From Karstenula rhodostoma CBS 690.94 (Eukaryota > Ascomycota > Dothideomycetes > Pleosporales > Didymosphaeriaceae), in contig MU001498.1 of NCBI GenBank assembly GCA_010093485.1, forward strand, positions 611,697 to 675,696: a stretch of DNA of 64,000 bases. The letters run 5' to 3'. Positions 51,091 to 60,840 of the stretch are shown piece after piece. A program made the position numbers and the translations under genes. The notes beneath the pieces are model-generated. The model ran no database searches and had not been told where the DNA came from. It worked only from the letters and a program-made list of their open reading frames with translations. Position 1 is the stretch's first letter. Each line of letters begins with the position of its first letter.

Positions 51091-52387
51091 CTACAGCTCT
51101 GTTCTGTCCACCCTCCCACCCCTCCATAGCTGCACAGCTTTATTCGCCGCCTTCAAGTTCACGAATTCCGACGCATCTTCACCCAATCCCCATGCAAACA
51201 CACCGCCTATTGCCCTCTTCTTCCTGATCTGCGACACTTTCCTTCTGAAAGCATCTGGGGTGTCGAAGCTCCAGAACAGATCCTCCTCGGCATCGAAGTA
51301 GAAATAACCGTCCTTGTCATACGTGCCCTCCTTAAGCGCTTTATCGAAAGACACCTTAAGCTCAGCGGGTACCTCATCGTGCCATGAAAACGCGCCAGCC
51401 TTGCCCAGATCCGCACCGTTTTCAGGATCCTCCATAAGCGCGGCCGGACACCCAACAGGATGCGCTACGCAATTTCGTCTCGCAACAGGATCAGTCTTGA
51501 ACCACTTCACATAGAACGCCAACCCGAGATTCGCCTTCGATGGATCTACGCCAGCTGCTATATAAGCGTCAATAGCTTCGAGCGAGTTTTTGATACCTGT
51601 ATGGTGCTTTGTGACGTTGTCGCGGCGATTCATGAGGTCGTAGGTCATGATGTTTAGAAAGTCGATGGATGCCATGATCGATGGGATGTAGGCGGGCGTG
51701 AAGGCTAGCATGTCCCGAGGGAGGCCCGGGACTGCGGCTGAGATGAGTTTTGAGGGGCCGAGGGCGGCGCGCAGGGCGGAGAGGAGGAGTGGATAGTTGG
51801 TGAGTTCCCAAGTGTGGGCGGAGTTGGGAGTGCGTTTGTAGTCTTCGCCGTTTCCGCCAGGGTACTCCCAGTCGATATCAACGCCTATAGAATTGTCAAC
51901 CGACTCGCATGTAGTTGATTGGAAAGGAGAATTGTACGTACCATCTGCACCAGTCTTATCGATCATATTTCTTACTCCTTCGGCCCATTTTTGGCGTCCC
52001 TTCTCACTCCGCGCTGCCTCTCTGAAACCTTCTTCATTTCCCCATCCTCCAATTGCAACCATGATTTTGGTGTCTTTCGCAAATTTTTCCCTTGTCTCTT
52101 CCACACTCGTAAAGAGCTGCCACTCATCTCGGCCGTGTTCATTGAAGATTTCAGATCGCATGAAAGCCATCGCAACATGCGTAACATCTTTGACAAGGCG
52201 AGGAGAGGGAACGATTGGATGTTGACTAGAGGCTGTATTAGTAGAACATTTGCGAGCATTGGGGGACTGCTCTTCAGACCGACCCTGTCAGGTACATGAT
52301 GTACCTGGGAACATCTGCTGCCGCCTCAATAGCCACAGCTAATGATATCAAGGTGCAGATGAGCAGCCGAGAACCAAAACCCGCCAT
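51091..52387 (-). CDS. Secreted GH18 chitinase
   Basis: Three exons: 52387-52284, 52225-51942, 51884-51091; 393 residues. A signal peptide (MAGFGSRLLICTLISLAVAI, cut near EAAA) precedes RYIMYLTGQHPIVPSP and DVTHVAMAFMRSE, the first strands of a TIM barrel. KIMVAIGGWG is the GH18 SxGG-like strand. The catalytic motif DGVDIDWEYPGG is formed across the second splice, with the acid Glu at about residue 136. LNIMTYDLMNRRD and GGVFAWGLGEDASEF mark later barrel strands. GH18 chitinases hydrolyse chitin by substrate-assisted catalysis; secretion suggests cell-wall remodelling or chitin use. The first intron donor (GTCGGT) is non-ideal but gives the expected TGQHP junction. The second intron is a multiple of three without a stop, so retention would insert about 19 residues into the active-site loop. 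Confidence 0.92.
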
Positions 52388-54240
52388 GACAACGAATACA
52401 GTATATAAAAATCTCACAGGCTATACAGCTATAAATAATACGATTGGTCTCAGAGAAAGGTGGGGATGAAAAGGGAAGATGCGGCCCATGTAAACGCAGG
52501 GTGAGGTCAAGCTTCCCCACCTTCCCCAAAGCGACTACGCTAACCTCTATCAACAACAACATCCGCTCACGCATCACGGCAATTCCACACTATGTAGATC
52601 GTATTCTCCATACTCTTAGACATCGTCGATTTTCTTGAGAGGGAAGCAAAGCCTGCTGGTGGAAGATAACACGTGTCTCTGCGAGCTAATCGCGTGGTTG
52701 CAATACATAAGACCAGACGTATACTTCCGCAGCGTGGCAGCGCTGCGACACATATACCTGTCCCAACAAGAAAAAGCGATCGTGTCCTAACTAAGGTTTT
52801 ATAGCGAGCCGCTAAGCCTTGCTTACTTACCTAATATATTTATCTATTTATAACGCTTCCTTTTATATCACTTTTAGACGGCAGTCTACGTCTATATTTG
52901 TCTATCGCTTTACGGGACACTACTTTGTAGTTTAAGTCAACAATCAGAAAACCAGACGTATACTTGGGCGGCAAACCCGACCTGTCTATTGATTTACGAG
53001 ACACCACTTCGTGGTCCGCATTAACAATATGGAGACCATAAACTAAGACTGGACGCGTTTCAGCCCCAGGTATATGCAGGTGTTGAGGTACGCCTCAGTT
53101 CCACAAACTTAGGTCTATAAGTTGACTTTCTTTCTCTTTGCTGGCTTACCACTTCTGGACCCGAACTACTAATTATTGACCGCAGCCTGGTTCCGAGCAG
53201 CGATACCGGGAGCAACAGCAAGTCCCTCTTGGGGCCATGTTTACGTGCAAACTACGAAGCCTCTGTGAATGATTTGTCCTGCTGAACATCGTCGCCTGTT
53301 TGCTTACCCATGAGCCAGTGCTTGACTGGTTTGGAGCAAGGTTTATTAACAATCCCTTAGAAAGCAAACGTAAGGAGATCTATAAGTCTCTCGCTGATAT
53401 TGGCTGCGAGGCTAGTTCGAGCGGATAATACAGTCTTGAAGTAACCGCGCATACAATTACTACTAGCGTCATCAGTCATCTTAGCCTTGATCTGAGTACG
53501 CTTATACGTGGGATAGTATTATAGACCAATAAATAAGCCCCCAAAGACGAGGAAGTCTTACAATATTTCCAGGATAAACTAGTCCTACACAAGCAAGGTT
53601 TGTGACACATAGCGGATCGTTTACAAAAGGGCCAGATAAAATAGAGAGAACATTATTATTAGTCTTATAAAAGGTAGTCGCTCACTAAATCTCTTTTTGG
53701 ATCACGATGCCAACGTTGACAACATAACTGCCAGAGCGCGGATGCGGCCGGATTCTACTAAACAGAGGGCTCCGAAGGCATTTATGGACGCTCATGAAAA
53801 GGCCACCAATGAATGGGAAAAGGAGAAATGCTAGTTGCTCGTTAGTAAAGCTTATGTGCATGGCGTTATATTCGGTGAGGCTATAGATAGGACACCACGT
53901 TCAAGAAGATAAGGATTCTGTAGTATATTCGTCTCCTCTTGGAAGGTTGGTCATCTCGTTGGGTATACGCGCTGAGAGCCTGTATTTACACCGCTCGCGA
54001 TGTGGGGGATGCTTCCCATTACGTACTTTGATCACTTGACAATCCGCTTGAAATTTACCACGCCCTCTTCTAGTTCGACTGTTTCTCTGGGTGGTGAATG
54101 GATACGTCAGTCTCACAGAGGCGTCCACGGGTCCACTATTGGTGGCTCATTTGTTGCGCCCGGCTAAAGTTGCCCTTCTTTCGTTATCGATAGGCCTGTG
54201 TCTTCCTTTCCGAACCAGACTCGTGCCTCATCGAACGACA
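52388..54240. other. AT-rich intergenic region with degraded repeats
   Basis: About 1.85 kb, clearly AT-richer than the flanks, especially 52.8-53.7 kb. There are many stops in all frames, and short diverged duplications are visible. A plus-strand stretch near 53779-53830 (reading AFMDAHEKATNEWEKEKC) is transposase-like in flavour, but I cannot name a family. The most likely reading is a transposon remnant damaged by repeat-induced point mutation. The last 150 bp are the promoter and leader of the HTD2-like gene. Confidence 0.55.
52713..53028. repeat. Diverged direct repeats in the AT-rich region
   Basis: CCAGACGTATACTT occurs exactly at 52713-52726 and 52952-52965. Two 46-bp units at 52899-52944 and 52983-53028 align without gaps: 34 of 46 positions match, and by my count 10 of the 12 differences are transitions. 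That bias fits repeat-induced point mutation. Confidence 0.75.
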
Positions 54241-56316
54241 ATGGCCACACGCACGCGCTGTTTGTACAGCCTGGCGAAGACACCGGCTCACCGTACACAA
54301 TGGCAACGGATATGGATCCACCGCCGACTCTCCTCTTCCGCTACGCCCGAAGATTCCAGCAACCACGAATCGAAGCCGCAGTCAACGGATCCAGAAGACA
54401 CAGAATGGTTCCAAGCCCTTCGCAAAGAGATGCTGAATCGTGAACTACCGCTAGAGCGCGATGCCATCGAATCCCAAACCGAGAGGAAACTGGATAGCAC
54501 GTTATTCTCATTCTTTCCGAAAGGATGGCACGCGTCGCCTACATCCGAGCGCCAACCTACACGACCGGCAGCAACTGCAGCGATGCCTCATGCAATTGGC
54601 GAGCACCTCGTCTTTTGCAACCCGACCCTTTCCGACGATAAATTATTGCCCGATGGCACCGATCAGCTACATAGCCCCGGTAACTCCTTCGTGCGCCGTA
54701 TGTGGGCGGGTGGCGCTGTCAGGGTGAACAAGAACCTCTACTTTGACGCGAACGCTGGCTGGGTCTTGCACAAACATATTTTATGTTTCGAGCGTATAAA
54801 AGACGTACGATTACGAGGGCATGGGGAGAAAGAAAAGATATTCATCACGATTGAGCGCAAGTTCGCGAGATACGACCCCGTCTTCCAGGCTATCCAAGAC
54901 TCCAGGAACAAGCCCAGACGAGGGCCTTCACTGCCTGTAGCTCTCAAAGAGCAGATGCGTAACTGGAACCAAGCGTTCGTGACTGAGGATCGGAACATAG
55001 TGTTCATGCGTGAGCGTTCTGCCGAGGAGCTTGAAGACATCAAGGCAGGCAACATGGCGCCCGTTAAATACCTACAGTGTTGGTAGTCCCTTCAGTCCGC
55101 ACCCGAATACTGACTAACCGGTGCAGCGCTTGGAAATCCTGATTTCTCCCACACCTTGACCCCCACGAACACATTGCTTGCTCGCTTTTCGGCCCTCACA
55201 TTCAATGCGCACCTCATTCATCTCGATCGAGAGTTCGCTCGGAACGTCGAAGGCCACCGCAACCTCCTCGTCCACGGCCCGTTGACCCAGACGCTTATGC
55301 TCAAATTCATTGGCACCCATCTGCAGTCGATCCCAGAGGGCCCGCACATTGTGGAAGCCATTGAGTACAGAAACCTTGCGCCGTTATACTGTGGTGAAGA
55401 GTTGCGTTTATGCGCGAGAGAAAAGGTCGGAGCACGCATGGACGATGCTAGGATATACGATATCTGGATCGAAGGTCCGACGGGGGGGATGGCTGTAAAA
55501 GGCCTTGTGCGGACTGTACGGCGGCCAAACGGCGGAACATCGTTACCACGAGTCTCGTACACGCCACCGGGCAAGGCTGCTGCCAAAGAAAAGCCACGGC
55601 TGTCGAAGAGCGAGAAATCGAATGGTACGGCGCTCTACTCTAGCCGCAAATCCCGTAAAGTGGCCGTTGAACTTGACTCTGACGCTACAGATAGAGAACC
55701 GCCAACCACCGGTGCAAGAGACGGCGTAAGGCCAATCCGCAAACACATCGCCTTTCCTGAACGGAGATTCACGGTTCCTGGAGACGTCGCACCACGAAAG
55801 GCCACGACCGTTTCATCTTCTCTACCCGTTGTCTCTCAACGTTCCGAACAACCACCAACCTCATCCGCTAGTCTACTACGCCTTCGAAGATACCTACGAG
55901 CTCACCGCCTGCAATATAGGCGGAGACAACGAAGCTTCAACCCTCACAATCTTCGCCGTTGGCTCCAACAGGTCCGCGAACACTCTCTGAACCCCACCGA
56001 TTCCCCCCATCCCGGGCCCCTCATGCGCGCCGTCCATGTGCCTATCCCCATGCGGGTGAGCATGAAGCTTGCAGACCGGAATATATTGCGGCGTACGATG
56101 CGCTTGCGTGTACCCCGCCTCCGCATTGCACCGATACCTGTTACTCGCTACTACTACGCCGCCGACGAACCCATATTCGAGAAACGGGGAGCGCGCCGTG
56201 TGTATCCTAGATCTCGTGCTCAGTATGTTGTTGCAGAGGAGAGCAGGATTTCCCTGAAAGCTAGAAGGTTAGCGGCAAGCAGGGCTGCAAGGGTTGCGCG
56301 CACATGGGGGTGGTGA
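54241..56316 (+). CDS. HTD2-like mitochondrial 3-hydroxyacyl-thioester dehydratase
   Basis: Two exons: 54241-55078 and 55127-56316; 675 residues if the second exon is read to its stop. The frame is open from 54091, but the ATG at 54241 gives a mitochondrial-type presequence (MATRTRCLYSLAKTPAHRTQ, Arg/Ser-rich, no acids). The first hotdog half contains FPKGWHAS, RMWAGGAVRVNKNLYFDANA and FITIERKFAR. The splice (branch TGACTAAC) gives QSLGNPDFSHTLTPTNTLLA, then RFSALTFNAHLIHLDREFAR and EGHRNLLVHGPLTQTLML, the catalytic hotdog of Htd2 with its Asn/His. Htd2 performs the dehydration step of mitochondrial type II fatty acid synthesis, needed for lipoic acid. The enzyme part ends near residue 430; the last 240 or so residues are a basic, Arg/Ser-rich extension whose reality is uncertain. 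Confidence 0.8.
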
Positions 56317-56699
56317 AGCCACTATCCAGGACCTGTGAGTTGTGTCATGACTGTAGTTAGCCTACTTGTATAAAGTCGATATGTATCGAGTAAGAAGGTC
56401 GTACAAGATATAATGCAACATATACCACGCACATTCCAACGAGCTCACGTTCAGCATGGTTGTTGAAGTTCAATGGATTTCGGTGGCCCAACAGTCCCGT
56501 ATCCAAGATGGACATGAGGAATATGGACATCAAGTAGGCGCCATGTCAGAAATTGATTCATTCCAGTCACTTTGGACTACATGCCCATGAACGCCACGCA
56601 ATTCGTATCCGCTTTTCCATGATGCCAGCCAGGTATAGGTATTTCCCAGATCCGTCATATTCATGACACACACGCCCCGCCTAATCACACAGTGGTCGC
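56317..56699. other. Intergenic, convergent 3' ends
   Basis: 383 bp between the HTD2-like gene and the uL23 gene, presumably both 3' UTRs. Nothing else is seen. Confidence 0.5.
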
Positions 56700-57465
56700 T
56701 TAAACGATGGCGAGCTTGGTGGCAGCAATGTCGAGAGCATCGACATCGGCGGTCAACCGCGCGAAAGCCTTCTTGGAGCCGTCCGGTCGAATGAGGGTGT
56801 TGATCTTGACGGTGGTGACATCGTACTGCTTCTTGAGAGCGGCAGCGATCTGGCGCTTGTTGGCCTTGACATCGACGATGAAGACGAGGGTGTTGTTCTC
56901 CTCAATCTTCTTCATGGCGGACTCGGTGTTGAGCGGGTGGATGAGGATCTTGCCAGCATCGAGGCGGGGCTGGTGAGGGATCGACTTGCGGGGGTACTTG
57001 GGCGAGCGGCTGTCCGACAATTAGCCCATCCTTCCACGCCAACTGAGAATGCAATCATGGTGGAACAGTGTACATACGAGAGCTCGAGGGTCTTGGGGCG
57101 GTGGAAGCTGGTGCTCTTGCGCACCTTGCGGACCTTGTGCGAGTTGACCTTTACATCTCGTTAGAATTGCCGCCCATGGCACGAGAAGTAAAAGCCGCCA
57201 GCGACGGGATGCTGGCACGCCTTGTAGGTCTAACTCACTCCCTTGAGAGCAGCTTTGGCAGCGGCGTTAGCCTGCTTGCTGGGCTTGGAAGCTGCGACTC
57301 GTTAGCAAAGGTCCTCAATGCAGTTGCAGCGAATAGACTGGAGGTTTACGATCGAGCACCGCCGTGACAGACGACTTCGCGTGGTGGGGAGTGACCGCGA
57401 GAATTGCTGATCGATTCGCTGAGACTGGAAAATTGCTGCGTACCCTTAGTTGCTTTGGGGGCCAT
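56700..57465 (-). CDS. rpl25: 60S ribosomal protein uL23 (L25 / L23a)
   Basis: Four exons: 57465-57444, 57291-57239, 57148-57078, 57009-56700; 151 residues. The 22-nt first exon encodes MAPKATK, and later exons give [38 protein letters not shown] and [20 protein letters not shown], then the conserved globular domain ([40 protein letters not shown]) ending [10 protein letters not shown]. uL23 binds 25S rRNA at the exit of the peptide tunnel and contacts the signal recognition particle and nascent-chain factors. The basic N-terminal extension acts in nuclear import in yeast L25. The first intron is 152 nt, longer than the other two (90 and 68 nt), a pattern common in ribosomal protein genes. 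It is divergent from BMT2. Confidence 0.96.
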
Positions 57466-57585
57466 GGCGACGGATGTGCTGTGTGTTAGTAGCGGTCGAA
57501 AAGAAGGGAACAGGTCGAGTGGTGTGCGCGGCTCAATGATTTTCGAGACAGTCAAAATTGCGACGGAGGAGGTGCCGGCGGCGGC

Positions 57586-57622
57586 TTAGCGAGCACGTGA
57601 CGCAACGACACGTGCTCGCTAA
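57586..57622. promoter_or_regulatory. Inverted repeat with two CACGTG E-boxes in the rpl25/bmt2 promoter
   Basis: Arms TTAGCGAGCACGTG (57586-57599) and CACGTGCTCGCTAA (57609-57622) are perfect reverse complements separated by 9 bp. Each arm ends in a CACGTG E-box at the inner side. The site is 121 bp from the rpl25 start and 93 bp from the bmt2 start. bHLH proteins such as Cbf1 bind CACGTG (GTCACGTG is present on the minus strand of the left arm), and Cbf1 with Tbf1 controls ribosomal protein genes in Candida. Use of Cbf1 here is inference. Confidence 0.7.
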
Positions 57623-57714
57623 TCGCCCGATGCAGAATCGTCGAACTCTCGGCATTAGCGCTCGCGAATTGCGACAGAAATCACCATGTGACCTTGGTCA
57701 ATTAAGACAAACGT

Positions 57715-58590
57715 ATGGCGGTTAAGAAGCGTCAAAAGACGCTCTCGCATGGGCGTCCACCGGTCAGCAAGCCGAAGGAGCGCATGACCTCCCAACGATC
57801 TCGAACCATTATCCGGACCCATCATCGGTTGCACAAGGAGCACGCATCTGCTGTGAAGAAAGGCGATACGAAGCTCGCAGAAAATATCACCAAAGCCATC
57901 GAAGAGAACGGTGGTCTCGAAGTCTATCAGGCAGCTAGCAAACAAGGCCAATCTAAGGATCGTGGCGGAGACTCGAGCAAGGTGCTTGTCGATTGGCTGC
58001 GAGGTGCAAATGTTTTGGATCGCACCAAGGAGACTGTCGACGGAGATGATGCATACTCAGTACTTCGCTGCTTGGAAATTGGGGCACTCTCGACCAGCAA
58101 CGAGATATCCAAGTACCCCAAAAGAATCGAGATGACGAGGATCGACCTGAACAGCCAAGGCGCGGGTATCAAGAAGCAGGACTTTATGGAGCGTCCACTT
58201 CCAAACTCAGCAAGTGAACGCTTCGACTTAATCTCTCTTTCTCTAGTTCTCAACTATGTACCAGATCCAAGTCAACGAGGCGAAATGTTGAAGCGCATAA
58301 CGCAGTTTTTGCGTCACACCGTTACAAATCAGAAAATCAACGCCTCCGTCCTTCCAGCTCTGTTCCTTGTCCTGCCACTACCTTGCGTGGACAACTCGCG
58401 CTATCTGGACGAACAACTGCTACTTCGTATCGTGACGAATCTCGGCTTCAAGTTGACGAACAAGAAGAAGACACCAAAACTCTGCTACTATCTGTTCAGC
58501 CTGGCAGGTACGAGCAACTCCGCAAAGACCCAAAAGAAGAAAGTACGAGATGGACCGGCCATGAACAACTTCTGCATTATCGTCGACTGA
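57715..58590 (+). CDS. bmt2: 25S rRNA adenine-N(1) methyltransferase BMT2
   Basis: Single exon, 291 residues. The basic N-terminus (MAVKKRQKTLSHGRPPVSKP) suits nucleolar targeting. A Rossmann-type methyltransferase core follows: LRCLEIGALSTSNEISKYP is the SAM-binding loop, MTRIDLNSQ the second acidic strand, DFMERPLP the third, and FDLISLSLVLNYVPDPSQRG the family-typical SLVLNYVP segment. YLDEQLLLRIVTNLGFKL and PKLCYYLFS close the fold. Yeast Bmt2 (YBR141C) methylates A2142 of 25S rRNA. The gene is paired head-to-head with rpl25, sharing a 249-bp promoter, so both products feed the large ribosomal subunit. The C-terminal NNFCIIVD is a plausible native end. Confidence 0.92.
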   Translation: MAVKKRQKTLSHGRPPVSKPKERMTSQRSRTIIRTHHRLHKEHASAVKKGDTKLAENITKAIEENGGLEVYQAASKQGQSKDRGGDSSKVLVDWLRGANVLDRTKETVDGDDAYSVLRCLEIGALSTSNEISKYPKRIEMTRIDLNSQGAGIKKQDFMERPLPNSASERFDLISLSLVLNYVPDPSQRGEMLKRITQFLRHTVTNQKINASVLPALFLVLPLPCVDNSRYLDEQLLLRIVTNLGFKLTNKKKTPKLCYYLFSLAGTSNSAKTQKKKVRDGPAMNNFCIIVD

Positions 58591-58745
58591 AGGCACGTAA
58601 AGCATGGGTATTGTTTATGTATATTCTTCTAAGACCGTATTATATGATCAGGGTATTATCCGGCCGCTACCTATCTCCACCATACACGAAACAACGATAT
58701 GCATGTCACATATGGATCTACAGCGAGCTCCATCAGCCATACTCC

Positions 58746-60207
58746 TTAAAAGCAGAACACCTCATCCGCCATCTTCCCGACTGCTCCAGGCTCCTTGAAG
58801 CCCAACTCTACCAGCCCCTTCTTCGCAGCTCCTATCATTCCCGGCGGACCGCACAGCATGACTTTCGTGTCCGGACCCACCGCAGGCAATTTCTCCTCCA
58901 TAACATCGCGCGTAACAAAGCCGCTTCCACCCGTCCAGCCCGCCGGTGGGCTATCAAGCATGAACCACACCTTGAAGTTTTTCGGGTACCGCCTCGCAAA
59001 GGTCTCAAGCTCGGAGCGCAGGAGAATGTCGTCCTCGGTACGGTTCGCATAAACAAGTGATATCGATGTTGTATCACGCGGGTCCTCGCAAATGGAACGG
59101 ATCAGGGCGTACATGGGTGTGATACCTGTGCCACCAGCAATCATGCCAATATTCTTGCAGTGTCCTGTGGTGTACTTCATGGCACCCTTTGGTCCGCGGA
59201 ACAGTACTTCATCTCCAACCTTCAGGTTCGCGAAGTACTTTCCTGTTAGCGCGCCGTCGGGGTAGGTCTTGATGACGAGCTCAAGCACGCCGGTGTCGAT
59301 ATTGTTGGAGGTTGGTGTGTACGAGCGTGTGACGGTTTTTCCGTCGATCGTGGCTTTGATGGCGACGTGCTGGCCGATAGGAAGACCGATGATATCTCTT
59401 GGGGCCGGAAGCCCAAAAGTGTACTTGAACACATTCGAGGAGAGCTTGGTGATTTTGGCCACCTTGAGCGGTTTGTATTCTTTTGCGTCAAGGAAGCCCC
59501 TTGCAAGGTGGGGGTTCGCAGGCGCTACGCGAGGTTGTGCCTTGCGATAGGGTGGATGGCGTCCGAAGCCCTCTTCGACATGGGCAAATTTTGCGAGTTC
59601 CTTGCCGGCTACGACAAAGGCAATGCTGGAAAGGAAAGTGGCGATGGCGAAACCTTTTAGAAATGGTGATTGCGGGTTTCCCGATGCGCCGCCAACTAAT
59701 GCAAGAGAAGGAACCTTGTCAAAGGGTATTTGGGAGAAAAACCCGCGTTGTGAGGCGTAATACGCGGGTGCTGCCACCGCTACCGAAGCGAGGACGGCTT
59801 TGAGCGCAGTCGTTGCAGCGGGGGAAGTGCGCGTGTTGGTAGGTAGTGGACTTGATTGTTGCACAAGCTTCACGGCCTTGGTCTTGCGGGCTTTGTTGCT
59901 ATCTTCAGCGATTCCAATGCGATATGATTGCATGATCTCATCTGCGTCTTCTGAATGGCCAGCGTCATCGTAGCCTTCAGTCGCGTCTTTGCCTGCCATA
60001 TCAATGAGGACGTCAACGCCACCTGGATGATCTCGGACATATTCTGTCACATTGTAGACTGGGGGTTTTTTTTTAGCATGCGATCACTCAGGACACTGAT
60101 TTGACAAGAGGGGGGTTGGTACCTTTGCCATGGATCACTATCCAACAGTCGTCTCTTGTTGAGTGAGACGCAATCTCGGGGGTACTGAAAAGCGTGGATT
60201 CTGACAT
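58746..60207 (-). CDS. Cytochrome b5 / NADH-cytochrome b5 reductase fusion
   Basis: Two exons: 60207-60123 and 60058-58746; 465 residues. The cytochrome b5 domain (about 1-85) begins MSESTLFSTPEIASHSTRDD and holds both haem His residues, in VRDHPGGVDVLI and DDAGHSEDADEIM. Next comes a linker with two hydrophobic stretches (AVLASVAVAAPAYYA and FLKGFAIATFLSSIAFVVAG), so the protein is probably membrane anchored by its middle. The reductase follows: FAD-binding RSYTPTSNN, the GGTGITPMYALIRS nucleotide loop, and NADH-site LCGPPGM, ending VFCF. Such enzymes pass electrons from NADH to b5 and on to desaturases or P450s. The order differs from a stand-alone CBR1, which lacks a b5 domain. It is divergent from the P450, with 633 bp between starts. 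Confidence 0.93.
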
Positions 60208-60840
60208 TTTGGTATACACTGAACAACGAACACAAAGGAGAGTTTGAGGGGGAACGTTACTTTTATCGCGAAGATCTTGCAGCGCAGCTCACAGGAGCTC
60301 CTAAGAATCGATGCACGCCTCCACGTGCCTCGGCACCTTGGAAGACATGGAACGTTTGGACCGCCTCAATCTCCTTTCCATGGTGGGGCGACTTTCGCCG
60401 TTATGGCGATGCTTGCGCTGTAAGACCCACTTGTAGGATTGCTATATGCGGCGCCTCCGATACGCAGACGACAAAGCTTTCCAGGGGCGGCCGAGTGCCG
60501 ATAAATGGCGCTCTTCCTACTGGCCCATTCCCGCAGAGCCGCACGGGTAGTCCCACAATCATCGGCGCGCAACGTTGGCGCGTCGGAGAAAAGATGAGCC
60601 TCGGCATCTTTGATGTTTCACAGCGCATCACATACCCCATTAAGACGATGCTTATAGCGCAAATTGGTGAAAATCCTGACCCTGTGCGTTCGCCATGCCT
60701 CGGTTTGTTTTGTCGAGGTGGGCGAGTTATTGGCGAGTTATAACGGAGGAAGGCGGACGATCGCCACATATAGGTCTGAACTGGCTGCCGTAACTTAAAC
60801 GTTCGCGGGTCGCTATTCATCCACAACAACACCGAATAAT
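60208..60840. promoter_or_regulatory. Divergent promoter, b5-reductase fusion / P450
   Basis: A 633-bp interval holding both promoters. A direct repeat GGCGAGTTAT occurs at about 60720-60742. I assign no factor and see no gene. Confidence 0.4.
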
